Shown: positions 1-8,478 of the stretch, one piece after another
Layout of the letters: each line of letters opens with the position of its first letter
How positions within the stretch are numbered: the first letter of the stretch is position 1
Source of the DNA: Candidatus Obscuribacterales bacterium
GTDB lineage: Bacteria; Cyanobacteriota; Vampirovibrionia; Obscuribacterales; Obscuribacteraceae
Direction: 5' to 3'
Length of the DNA: 64,000 bases
Assembly: GCA_019752635.1 (NCBI GenBank)
Contig: JAIELX010000040.1
Span: 1 to 64,000, forward strand
Program-made: the position numbers and the translations under genes
Notes under the pieces: generated by a model
Told to the model about the DNA's origin: nothing
Seen by the model: only the letters and a program-made list of their open reading frames with translations
The model's database searches: none

Positions 1-195
1 TGAGTTTTTCTGACAACTTTACCGAAGGAGGAAGGGCGAGCGCCCCCGAAAAGCTAGTCAGAAATTCTTGAGTTTTTCTGACAACTTTACCGAATGAGGA
101 AGGGCGAGCGCCCCCGAAAAGTTAGTCAGAAGTTCTTGAGTTTTTCTGACAAACTTTTCCTGATGTGCGAGGGGCGTGGCGACCGCCACGGTCAA
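1..195. repeat. 68-bp tandem repeat of paired palindromes
   Basis: Units begin at 1, 69 and 137, each starting TGAGTTTTTCTGAC. The first two are nearly identical; the third is degenerate. Each junction forms an inverted repeat (GTCAGAAA ... TTTCTGAC), and each unit also holds a second small hairpin, GGGCG-AG-CGCCC. In the third unit this is replaced by a different hairpin with stem CGTGGCG/CGCCACG near 176-191. The array begins at the window edge, so more units may lie to the left. The outer palindrome belongs to the same family as the intergenic copies near 28309, 33396, 33514, 48542 and 48621. No coding role is seen. Confidence 0.85.
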
Positions 196-546
196 GTTTA
201 CGGCTTATTGTCAAGTTGAGCTGTCCTCGTAGCCACGGCACGATGCGGGTTACAGGATAAATTTCGATTATGGGCAGTTGTTCTTTCTGTCTGAATTCGG
301 GTGCGGTCAATTCCTGGAGAATCACGGAGGCTGACTAAGGAACGCCGCTTTTACCTGCCGCGAGTTTTTGTCTTGTATGCACCACGGTGCTTTAGCAAGA
401 TGTCGCTGGTGGTAGCGGTTTTTAATGCGGTAATTGAATTTGCGGCGCCACTGCAAAATACTTACACTGGCGTCAGTGTTGAAAGCCTGTTGAAAGAAAA
501 CCCGGCGCTATGGTATTAAAATCCGCCAGTGGGTACTCCGACAGGT
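196..546. other. Gene-free stretch
   Basis: Short open frames cross this region on both strands, but none has a ribosome binding site, a recognisable domain or a family-like composition. It lies downstream of the leftward kinase operon that ends at 547. I see no clear T-rich hairpin terminator. Confidence 0.5.
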
Positions 547-2970
547 TCAATCTTTGTTCAGAATAGCCAGATCTACTTTAAGCCAACTCACTCCGGTGTA
601 GCGCTGCGCTAGGTCTGGTTCCGTCGCCTGCTCGACAATGCGATTCAATTCGTCTGAAACATGAGGAGCTTTCTTGTGTGGGGACGAACGACTGATCGGT
701 TTTGGCGCCGAGCCTGTTAGTAAGAAATACATAGTGGCTCCCAGAGCGTAAATGTCGCTCTGAACGCACGCTTCCTCTCGAAACTGTTCCGGTGGTGTGA
801 AAGCCTGCTTGCCGCAGGAGTTCGTTGCGGGTCTGCCGTCCTGGCGCACAGCCAAGCTGAAATCAATTAGTTTGATCGTTCCGTCCTGTGCAACGATAAT
901 GTTCTCGGGAGTAACATCGCGGTGTACGATGGGCGGGTTTGAATTGTGCAGATACTCCAGTGCGGCGCAAACGGATAGCGCAATTTTCGCAACTTCTCTT
1001 TCGTCCAGCGGGCCTTCGTCTTGCACCTTCTGACGAAGTGTTTTTCCTGCTGCATACTCCAGGGCGACATAGAGGCGATGGTCTTCTGCAAAAAAGTCTT
1101 CAAGTTTGACGATTCCGGGATGGCTCAACTGTGAAAGCAATCCGACTTCGGCTTCGAACTCTCGCGCCGACTCAATTAATGCTCCTGAGGTTGAAGTAGC
1201 AAGAATGAATTCTTTAAGTACGCATTTCTCACCCGATCTCTTCCTGGCTAGATATGTTGTCGCTTGACCGCCCGAGGAAATTCTGTCAACTACTGTGTAT
1301 TCACCATCCTTTAGAGTTTCTCCGGGAGGTAAGTTGTTGTTCGTTCGCGGGCGCGTTCTCGTAGTTAGCAAATTGAACCAGAGCTGGGTGTATCTGTTGT
1401 CCTTCAACACCGTGGAACCCACTAACTGTTCTTCCACGATTGGATCAATAACCACATGCGGTGCCCACTTCTTGACCGAGTACAAGAGTTTTGTACGCTC
1501 TGCTCGGCTAAGATCATTCAGGTTTATTTTGATACTGCGACCGAAATCGGCCTCTGCTTCAGAGCAGCTGAATAGCAAGAAGTTGCCTGCGTGGGGGCGA
1601 CGGGTGATGCCTTCCATAAAGGCAGCTAGTCGGTTCAATACCTGATAGGTGAGCGTTTCCTTACTAAATATGGTTTCGGGAAGTGGACAAAGTTTTGCGA
1701 ATCCTTCTTCGAATCTGCGCATTCGCTTAATGTCCGTCCATTGGAGTGTGTCGGGACCGCTACTGAAAGCCCATCTGTTAATTGTAACTACTGACAGGAA
1801 CCAGCCTTTCAAGGTTCTCCTCTTTAGCCCCGATTCCGTGATCTCAACGTCGTAGTCGTCCGCGATAAAATTGAGGGGAAAGGAGAACCAGGCTCTGAAA
1901 AATAAGACGGAGAGTGCTGAGCCGAGCCCTGCAAGATAAAAGTGGATAAATACGAGACTGTCTTTGTTCGGTTCAAAACCGATGTTACGCAGAAAAGGCC
2001 AGTAGCCGTTGTAGCCTTGTATAACTGTTGAGTCCAAGGCACTAGGAGCATGTGTGTGATTGTATTCTGGAGGGTAGTTTTCTTTCGGGGCTGCTTGCAA
2101 GCTTTTCTTGTTTTGCGGTGGCTGGGGCAAGGGACCGCTGTTGAGCATTCCGATTTCGTAACTTGGACTGTTAGTTACCATGCCCTCAACTCCGAGTCTT
2201 TCGTAGAGCGCCAAGCTTATGAAAGATGGAATACCTAATGCGAAGAAGACGAATATTACCAGCCCGAAGACCTTGGAATGATAGAAATTGGTCTCGGAGT
2301 TTCCTAAGTTGGACCTGTTGTTCTGAGCGAACACGAATTTAGTCTCGTTGACTGCTTTTGAGCGTTCTTCTGGAATGAATCCTCGTACCCAGTGCACACT
2401 CATCCAGATTATGGCGAAGGGTGCGCAGAACAAGTACAGCCAGAATAGGATGAAAGGTAGTCCCTGATCTGCTCCCTCGTTCAGGTCTCGCACAAGCGTG
2501 GAATTGCGTAGCGACTCCGGCACGCAGAGTTGAAGTTTCTCCTGCCAAGTCTTGGGCATCTGCCTGTAGAGCCACTGCGACACCGGCTTGGCTAGTATCA
2601 ATACAATCCACAGAAGTATCAGTTTTGGAAACGCGGCCATTGCAGCAAGGCTAATCAGCGGGACCTTCAGATCCCAGATCCAATGGAGCTTCGTCTTAAG
2701 AGTGGAGTCCAATGCCGCCAGGCGCGTTGATCCTTTGTTCTTACCGAAGCTATCGTCGCTGGTGTCTCTTCGCTGATGTCCGTCGACGGTGGTGTCTCTC
2801 GGACCGACAACATTGGCGGCTTCTGCTGAATCGGCATCATAAGTAGTGTCGGGCGAGACGATCTGAACAATTTCGTTCCCTGGCTGTGATTCTACTTCCA
2901 CCAGTGTAAAGGAAGCCGAAGGTTCTGCTTCCTTTACGCGCGTTCCTTTGCTCAGGTCTTCGTTAATCAT
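547..2970 (-). CDS. Membrane-embedded Ser/Thr protein kinase, DFS variant
   Basis: An 807-residue protein with a polar N-terminus (1-95), several membrane segments between about 95 and 390, a soluble stretch around 395-540 that resembles a bacterial PH-like fold, and a C-terminal Hanks-type kinase domain from about 557. Visible kinase elements are the glycine loop ISSGGQATTY, catalytic-pocket Lys586 in VLKEF, HRDVTPEN at 683-690 and LIDFSLA with Asp703. The usual DFG glycine is serine, and the APE motif reads PPE. Metal-binding and catalytic aspartates remain, so activity is likely. The start overlaps the upstream kinase stop (ATGA, 4 bp), and GAAGG lies 8 bases before the ATG, so the two are translationally coupled. 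The kinase call is firm; the PH-like call is inference. Confidence 0.9.
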   Translation of the reverse strand: MINEDLSKGTRVKEAEPSASFTLVEVESQPGNEIVQIVSPDTTYDADSAEAANVVGPRDTTVDGHQRRDTSDDSFGKNKGSTRLAALDSTLKTKLHWIWDLKVPLISLAAMAAFPKLILLWIVLILAKPVSQWLYRQMPKTWQEKLQLCVPESLRNSTLVRDLNEGADQGLPFILFWLYLFCAPFAIIWMSVHWVRGFIPEERSKAVNETKFVFAQNNRSNLGNSETNFYHSKVFGLVIFVFFALGIPSFISLALYERLGVEGMVTNSPSYEIGMLNSGPLPQPPQNKKSLQAAPKENYPPEYNHTHAPSALDSTVIQGYNGYWPFLRNIGFEPNKDSLVFIHFYLAGLGSALSVLFFRAWFSFPLNFIADDYDVEITESGLKRRTLKGWFLSVVTINRWAFSSGPDTLQWTDIKRMRRFEEGFAKLCPLPETIFSKETLTYQVLNRLAAFMEGITRRPHAGNFLLFSCSEAEADFGRSIKINLNDLSRAERTKLLYSVKKWAPHVVIDPIVEEQLVGSTVLKDNRYTQLWFNLLTTRTRPRTNNNLPPGETLKDGEYTVVDRISSGGQATTYLARKRSGEKCVLKEFILATSTSGALIESAREFEAEVGLLSQLSHPGIVKLEDFFAEDHRLYVALEYAAGKTLRQKVQDEGPLDEREVAKIALSVCAALEYLHNSNPPIVHRDVTPENIIVAQDGTIKLIDFSLAVRQDGRPATNSCGKQAFTPPEQFREEACVQSDIYALGATMYFLLTGSAPKPISRSSPHKKAPHVSDELNRIVEQATEPDLAQRYTGVSWLKVDLAILNKD

Positions 2971-5570
2971 GCCGGTGCCTTCTGTATGACCGCTGGTATC
3001 TTCAAGCGAAATCCTGCGTTCATTTCGGATAGCGCGTCCAACACTTCTTCAAATGATCGAGGGCGTTTGTCCTCATCGAATTCGGTGCATCGTCGAATCA
3101 AAAGATCCAGTGAGTCCGAACAGTCCACCAGTTTCGCCGGTGACGATTGCGACAGCGCAACGGGATCGCGACCGGTTAGCAGATAGTAGAGAGTACCGCC
3201 GAAGCTGTAGATATCGCTTCGAGGAGTAGCCTCTCCGCGCAATTGCTCCGGAGAAACATAGCAGTGCTTGCCCAGCATCGTTCCCGTGATACCTTCTAAA
3301 AACTCTCGTGCGGCTCCGAAGTCGATTAGCCTTAACTGACCGTCCTCGCCCACAATAACGTTGTCCGGTGTGAGGTCTCTGTGTGTGACAGCAGGCTCTC
3401 TGGCGTGCAAGTAGAGCATTATTCTTGCAATCTGCCTGGCCCACTCCACGGTGGTGGCTTCCGAGCGCGGACCGTGCTCTTTCACGATGTCGCGCATGTC
3501 GCTTCCCAACCGGTGTTCTATCAGAAGGAACGTGGATCTTTCATGCTCAAGGGAATTAACAATTTTGGCTATTCCGGGATGGTCCAGGTTTGATAGGAGC
3601 TCGTATTCCCGCTGAAAGATTTTCGTCAGTGCTCGCGTCTCTTCGTCATCGGAAGCTAAGTAGAACTGTTTAACTGTTAACATTCTTCCACTGTCATCGC
3701 GAGCGAGGTACACGGCGCAAAGTGGTTTGCTTGATAGTTGTTTGATGATTCGAATCTGAGTTCCGGGCAAGAACGCACCGGGAATGAGCGGCACAAATAT
3801 GGTCGACTTGAACTCTTCTGTCGCAATTGTGCTGATGGAAGTGTTGTCGATGCCATCCGAGATTGCAACGTCACCTTCAATTTCGGCTAGCGTTCTGCAG
3901 ACTTCATATACTTGTGGATCAACCTCGCAGTTCGAAGCATGCTCATCGATGCCATCAATCAGAACTCTTAGGTCGCTGACCGACATTTGCGAGTTCGTAA
4001 AGGCCACACTTCCTGTGCTGCGGAACGAAAGCGTAAACTTTGCTTTCATCCCTCCCTTGGTTTTCGCTACTGTCACCACCATGCTTTTCAGATCGCTCCA
4101 GAGTCTAAACTGTCGGCCCAGGAGAGTAAGGTATGGACCTTGCGAAAACAGAATGCCATCACAGTTTATAGTGAGTTTTCGAGCCATCGCACAGGGAAGA
4201 AAAATCGCTGCTGTGATCGCGATGGGCGCGGTGCCATAGAGAGCAACGATTGATCCGAGGAATATTCGCAGCGGTGGCTGAAACAGCCATTCTGGCGCTT
4301 TATTGTCGATGCGGAAGCCCGCGTCCATGGCGGAGGCAATCATCCAGCTATGAATAGCTTCCCCCAGTGGACCGCCAGAAAAGCCGAAAATCCAAAATAA
4401 TGCTCCGTAGCACAGCAAGAGCCAACCCAATGTTCTTACCGCATTACCCACAAGTGGATGGGCTTCGTTGAATGCCAGTGATCGTGCTGGCAGTCGTAGT
4501 GCCTCCAGGAAGGCTTCTATGTAGTTTTGCAGCGACCAGGGCGAGACGACGCGCCAACAAAACGAGCTTAGTAATGCATTGAGGCGGAGAGCCGGCTTCA
4601 ACAAAACAGTAAAGATGATTCCGGATACAGCAGCGATGATGAACGTGTCGAAGGGCTGTACAAAAGACATCGATTCCGTGCCTGGACCGGTAACGCCCTG
4701 GAGCTGGGGCGAATTAGGCCTACCTGCGTGGAGCGGGTCTTGAATGAATTGAGGAGGCCGCGCCTTGGTATCCGATGCAGTCTGTGCACTTTTGATTGTT
4801 GGTTGCACCGGGGCATTCTGTAGCGCCATCATAGGCTTGGGCAGTTCGTGTATTTCAGGCGGGGGCTCAGGGACATTGGCTCCAGCGTTATCCCTCGTTT
4901 TGTTGAAAGTGTCCATGGATTTTTCTGCCGGAGAGACGAACAGGTTTGCATCGCGCGCCGACGCAAGCAGCCAGTTTGATACCATGTACGCCGGTCCGCT
5001 CACGTTCATAGTTATGGACAGGATGCCCCCGATGAATGCGCTCAGGAACAAGACCTGCGACGAACCACACCATCGTTGTCTTTGCTGAATTAGATCCGGA
5101 TCTTTCTTCGTCGGTTTGTGGCGTGTTCGAAGCAGGATGGAGAGTCCGCACGCCACCGCATAGAAGAATACCGGAGTTGCAAGAAATGCCAGTGGTGCGA
5201 ATTGCTGAGCTCCCAATACTAGTGCGCTCGACAATGAAGGTAGGTTGTCCTCAGTTATAACTGTGAAAAGCCCTGAGGAGCTGGTGGCGAAGACCAGCAA
5301 GCGAATCGAGTATAGCCAAAACAACAGCAACGCTATTTGCTGAACCTTTTGCGTTTTGACGTAGGCTTTTAAGAAGGTGACTTGCTCTATGGCAGAGAGC
5401 CTGAGCAAGGTTGCGGCGGCCGGAACGATCACGTAAATTATTGCAGCGGCAGTTCCTGCGATCAGCATCCATCCGGACGCAAAACAGTCTGTCAGAATGA
5501 AGGCCAAAATGGCAATTGGTTCTGAGTAACGCTTGAAAGATCGGCGGCAGCGGACGGCGAACTCGTGCAT
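2967..5570 (-). CDS. Membrane-embedded Ser/Thr protein kinase, paralogue of the downstream gene
   Basis: An 867-residue protein with the same layout as its downstream neighbour: at least five hydrophobic segments in the first 450 residues, a Pro-rich extracytoplasmic-looking linker around 220-300, a PH-like stretch (about 465-560) and a C-terminal kinase domain from about 604. Lys634 (TVKQF), HRDLTPDN at 730-737 and an intact DFG at 750-752 are present. The nucleotide-binding loop reads LSSKPLCAVY and lacks the GxGxxG glycines. The frame is open to a GTG at 5594, but the promoter at 5598-5625 would start transcription near 5590, so the ATG at 5570 is chosen. No Shine-Dalgarno is visible before it. 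The pair probably forms one operon and may act as a heteromeric receptor kinase; that is inference. Confidence 0.88.
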   Translation of the reverse strand: MHEFAVRCRRSFKRYSEPIAILAFILTDCFASGWMLIAGTAAAIIYVIVPAAATLLRLSAIEQVTFLKAYVKTQKVQQIALLLFWLYSIRLLVFATSSSGLFTVITEDNLPSLSSALVLGAQQFAPLAFLATPVFFYAVACGLSILLRTRHKPTKKDPDLIQQRQRWCGSSQVLFLSAFIGGILSITMNVSGPAYMVSNWLLASARDANLFVSPAEKSMDTFNKTRDNAGANVPEPPPEIHELPKPMMALQNAPVQPTIKSAQTASDTKARPPQFIQDPLHAGRPNSPQLQGVTGPGTESMSFVQPFDTFIIAAVSGIIFTVLLKPALRLNALLSSFCWRVVSPWSLQNYIEAFLEALRLPARSLAFNEAHPLVGNAVRTLGWLLLCYGALFWIFGFSGGPLGEAIHSWMIASAMDAGFRIDNKAPEWLFQPPLRIFLGSIVALYGTAPIAITAAIFLPCAMARKLTINCDGILFSQGPYLTLLGRQFRLWSDLKSMVVTVAKTKGGMKAKFTLSFRSTGSVAFTNSQMSVSDLRVLIDGIDEHASNCEVDPQVYEVCRTLAEIEGDVAISDGIDNTSISTIATEEFKSTIFVPLIPGAFLPGTQIRIIKQLSSKPLCAVYLARDDSGRMLTVKQFYLASDDEETRALTKIFQREYELLSNLDHPGIAKIVNSLEHERSTFLLIEHRLGSDMRDIVKEHGPRSEATTVEWARQIARIMLYLHAREPAVTHRDLTPDNVIVGEDGQLRLIDFGAAREFLEGITGTMLGKHCYVSPEQLRGEATPRSDIYSFGGTLYYLLTGRDPVALSQSSPAKLVDCSDSLDLLIRRCTEFDEDKRPRSFEEVLDALSEMNAGFRLKIPAVIQKAPA

Positions 5571-5597
5571 AGTAAATTCTGCGCGGTAACCCACTTC

Positions 5598-5625
5598 AGT
5601 ATATAGCTACCGAGAGGGTTGTCAA
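5598..5625 (-). promoter_or_regulatory. Sigma-70-type promoter of the twin-kinase operon
   Basis: On the minus strand TTGACA (5625-5620) is followed after 16 bases by TATACT (5603-5598). This is a near-consensus sigma-70 promoter directly upstream of the kinase pair. The implied start point near 5590 leaves a leader of about 20 bases to the ATG at 5570. Confidence 0.75.
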
Positions 5626-5880
5626 CAGGCGGCATCTTCCTCAAACTTGTAGTTCGATAGTGCCGAAACTCTTATCCTCTAGCCGTTTGCAGCCTGACTA
5701 GACATAATGACTTAGCCCTTGGAGCGGACGGTGCCAGCATCCTGCTCTACGGACTTCTTGGAATTGCACTTGGTCTCTCCTTCGGCAGTTTCAGGCGAAC
5801 GTGGTGAGACCTGCTTTCCGTTACTCGAAACCGGCTTGGGAAATCCGATATCATTACCGCACTTAGCGGGTGGGCAGCAC

Positions 5881-7938
5881 ATGACTGAAAAGCAGCTTGA
5901 CTTCGAACCGTATATAGCGCCGGGCGAATCAGTGAAAGAGTTCACGCCGCGCGCGATTCTTCTCGGTTGTGTATTCGGATTGCTGTTCGGAGCGGCAACC
6001 GTTTACCTGGCGCTCAAAGCAGGGCTCTCAGTGTCGGCTTCGATACCGGTGGCTGTTTTGGCCATTTCGCTTGGTCGAAGGTTTCTCCAAACAACTGTTT
6101 TGGAGAACAACATTATTCAGACGACTGCTTCGGCGGGCGAGTCTATTGCTTCCGGAGTGGTTTTTACTTTACCGGGGTTTCTGTTTCTTTCTCTGGCAGA
6201 GAATGGCACCAGTGTCGGTGATAAGTATTTCGAGTATTGGACCATCTTTGTCCTGGCCGTGCTCGGTGGCGTGCTGGGCACTTTGATGATGATTCCACTG
6301 CGACGTTCGTTAATCGTAAAAGAGCATGGCGTTCTTCCTTACCCGGAGGGCACCGCCTGCGGTTCGGTTTTGATCGCCGGTGATAAGGGGGGCGAGTTTG
6401 CCAAGACTGCCTACCAGGGAATTGGTGTTGCACTTGTATATGCGCTGTTGCAGCACGTTTTGAAGGTCGTTGCTGCGACTCCAAAGTTTGTTACTGCGCA
6501 AGCAAACAAGATTTTTCCTTCGGCCACTATCAGCGGTGAGATTACGCCGGAGTACATGGGGGTCGGATACATAATCGGGTTCCGCATTGCAGGCATACTT
6601 GTTGCGGGTGGAGTATTAGCCTGGCTGGGAATGATTCCCTTGCTTGCGGCACTGGTGCCTGCTGACACCACAGCTGCTCAGCTGGTTAAGCTCGGCTACC
6701 TGAACGATCTTGCTACGGCCGGGGGACCCGGCGGATGGAATCCGGATTCGCATTCCTTTTCGAATACCGCAGACGCGATCTACAAGGCATACATCCGCCA
6801 GATCGGGGCGGGTGCGGTCGCTGCCGGCGGATTTATGACGCTGCTCAAAACTATTCCCACGATTGTGAGTTCATTCAAGGAGAATTTGTCGCTCTTGAAG
6901 AAGTCGAATATTGATGCCGGTGGGGCTGAAACAACCGTGCGCACGGACAACGATCTGTCTGTCAAGACCGTTCTGTTCGGTTCGCTGGCGCTGGTTGCTC
7001 TGATTGCCTTGCTGCCTCAGGTTCCCGGCACCGATTTCTTTCAGAAATTGTTGCTTGGTGCTTTGGTGGTTTTGTTCGGCTTTTTCTTTGTGACGGTATC
7101 GAGTCGCATCGTCGGCTTAATTGGATGCAGCTCGAATCCTATCTCTGGAATGACTATTGCAACGTTGATGGCCACTTGTCTCATATTTATAGGACTCGGT
7201 CTTACTGGCACTGTGTACGAACCGATGGTGCTTGCAGTCGGTGGCATTGTTTGTATTGCTGCCGCTAATGGCGGTGCCACATCGCAAGATCTGAAAACCG
7301 GCTACATCGTGGGTTCAACTCCCCGGTTCCAACAGATAAGCCTGTTTATAGGCGCAGTAATTTCGTCGATTATAATTGGAATTACAGTCAAACTTCTGGA
7401 CCATCCGTCGCCTGATATGATTGCCGCCGGCATCACCCATGCAATCGGAACCGACAAGTTTCCTGCACCCCAAGGTACGCTGATGGCGACTCTGATCAAA
7501 GGGATGTTATCGTTCAACCTGGATTGGAACTTTGTCCTGGTCGGTGTCTTTCTGTCCACCACCGTTGAGCTGTGCGGTGTGAATTCGCTCAATTTCGCGG
7601 TTGGTGCCTACTTGCCAATTTCTACTACGCTGCCTATCTTCATTGGTGGTGTCATTCGCAAGCTCGCCGATCGAAAGTCCGGTATCGCTGAGGCATCGCA
7701 CGATGACGAACTCGGAAGCGGAAGTTTGTTTGCAACCGGGTTGGTGGCAGGCGGCGCGCTTGCGGGTGTCGTGGTAGCGTTGATGTGCATACCTGAACCG
7801 ATTTACGCATTTCTTCAGAAAATCAGTTGCGAGCCGGTGATAACAAAGTTTCTAGGTCCCGACGGGTATCAACTTTTGGGCGTAGGCTTCTTCACTCTCA
7901 TGGGAATAATTCTGTATCGAGTGGCAACGAAGAAATAA
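5881..7938 (+). CDS. OPT-family oligopeptide (or metal-chelate) transporter
   Basis: A 685-residue, very hydrophobic protein with about 14-16 predicted membrane helices. The N-terminus (FEPYIAPGES, then a helix rich in small residues), the central EHGVLPYPEGTACGSVL motif and the NGGATSQDLKTGY motif are typical of the bacterial OPT/YSL superfamily, which imports small peptides or metal chelates with protons. The frame is open from a TTG at 5719, but the family N-terminus starts just before FEPYI, so the ATG at 5881 is preferred; GGGTGGG lies upstream. It stands alone between the leftward kinase operon and a convergent CsbD-like gene. Substrate cannot be told from sequence. Confidence 0.92.
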   Translation: MTEKQLDFEPYIAPGESVKEFTPRAILLGCVFGLLFGAATVYLALKAGLSVSASIPVAVLAISLGRRFLQTTVLENNIIQTTASAGESIASGVVFTLPGFLFLSLAENGTSVGDKYFEYWTIFVLAVLGGVLGTLMMIPLRRSLIVKEHGVLPYPEGTACGSVLIAGDKGGEFAKTAYQGIGVALVYALLQHVLKVVAATPKFVTAQANKIFPSATISGEITPEYMGVGYIIGFRIAGILVAGGVLAWLGMIPLLAALVPADTTAAQLVKLGYLNDLATAGGPGGWNPDSHSFSNTADAIYKAYIRQIGAGAVAAGGFMTLLKTIPTIVSSFKENLSLLKKSNIDAGGAETTVRTDNDLSVKTVLFGSLALVALIALLPQVPGTDFFQKLLLGALVVLFGFFFVTVSSRIVGLIGCSSNPISGMTIATLMATCLIFIGLGLTGTVYEPMVLAVGGIVCIAAANGGATSQDLKTGYIVGSTPRFQQISLFIGAVISSIIIGITVKLLDHPSPDMIAAGITHAIGTDKFPAPQGTLMATLIKGMLSFNLDWNFVLVGVFLSTTVELCGVNSLNFAVGAYLPISTTLPIFIGGVIRKLADRKSGIAEASHDDELGSGSLFATGLVAGGALAGVVVALMCIPEPIYAFLQKISCEPVITKFLGPDGYQLLGVGFFTLMGIILYRVATKK

Positions 7939-8047
7939 GGTGATCGTCCCGACCATCTTTTCCGTGGTGCACCAGACGCTTAATCTCAAGTGGCGGGTTC
8001 CGGTGCCTTGCAGGAGGCAACCGCGGACCTGCTCCTGGCGCTGTGCT

Positions 8048-8098
8048 GGTCGCTTCGAAGCGGCCTTAGAGCCGCTAGCAGGAGTGAGAATTCCTGCT
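8048..8098. terminator. Hairpin cluster between convergent genes
   Basis: Two inverted repeats lie between the OPT stop and the convergent CsbD-like gene: GGTCGCTTCGAAGCGGCC (8048-8065), and AGCAGGA/TCCTGCT (8077-8083 with 8092-8098). There is no strong T run on either side, so bidirectional termination is only likely by position. Confidence 0.4.
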
Positions 8099-8141
8099 GG
8101 CAACATAAGACCGCTTCGTGTGCGCGGACAATTCTTCGAGA

Positions 8142-8345
8142 TTAACAGTTCCTGTCGCAGTTTGAGTCGCGTAGTTTTTTGTCGATCGTACCCTTAACGT
8201 CACCAGCAACTTCTTGAATCTTCCCCTCAACTCTTTCGGCCGTTCCTTCTGCTTGTGTTTTCTCGTTGCCGGTCAACTTGCCTAAGGTCTCTTTGACCTT
8301 ACCTTTGAGTTGCTTAAGGTTACCTTTGGTTTGGTCTTTATTCAT
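8142..8345 (-). CDS. CsbD-like small stress protein
   Basis: A 67-residue, highly charged helical protein. It starts MNKDQTKGNLKQLKGKVKE and continues with the lysine/glutamate/glycine pattern (GKLTGNE, then ERVEGKIQEVAGDVKG) that defines the CsbD family. These proteins are strongly induced by general stress in many bacteria, but their biochemical role is unknown. AGAGGAAA precedes the ATG at a normal distance. The last few residues, with two cysteines, are unusual for the family. It sits alone, converging on the OPT transporter. Confidence 0.9.
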   Translation of the reverse strand: MNKDQTKGNLKQLKGKVKETLGKLTGNEKTQAEGTAERVEGKIQEVAGDVKGTIDKKLRDSNCDRNC

Positions 8346-8478
8346 GGGTGTTTCCTCTCCGTAACTGAATCAAAGACGGTATCCCTGCATGGTTGGTTGC
8401 ACGCTCATGCTCAGCCCTGCGAACTGCTGAGCTATTGAAACGTACTAACTGTGCGGATACTGTTTGTTCCTGCTATGT

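Noticed and set aside
1..195. CRISPR-like array
   Set aside because: The whole 68-base unit, including the part between palindromes, repeats, so there are no unique spacers; no cas genes were seen.
301..519. 72-codon plus-strand frame after the left-edge repeats
   Set aside because: No ribosome binding site, no recognisable domain and composition unlike neighbours.
3784..4239. Long antisense frame over the second membrane kinase
   Set aside because: It lies opposite a gene with intact kinase motifs, and its translation shows no domain.
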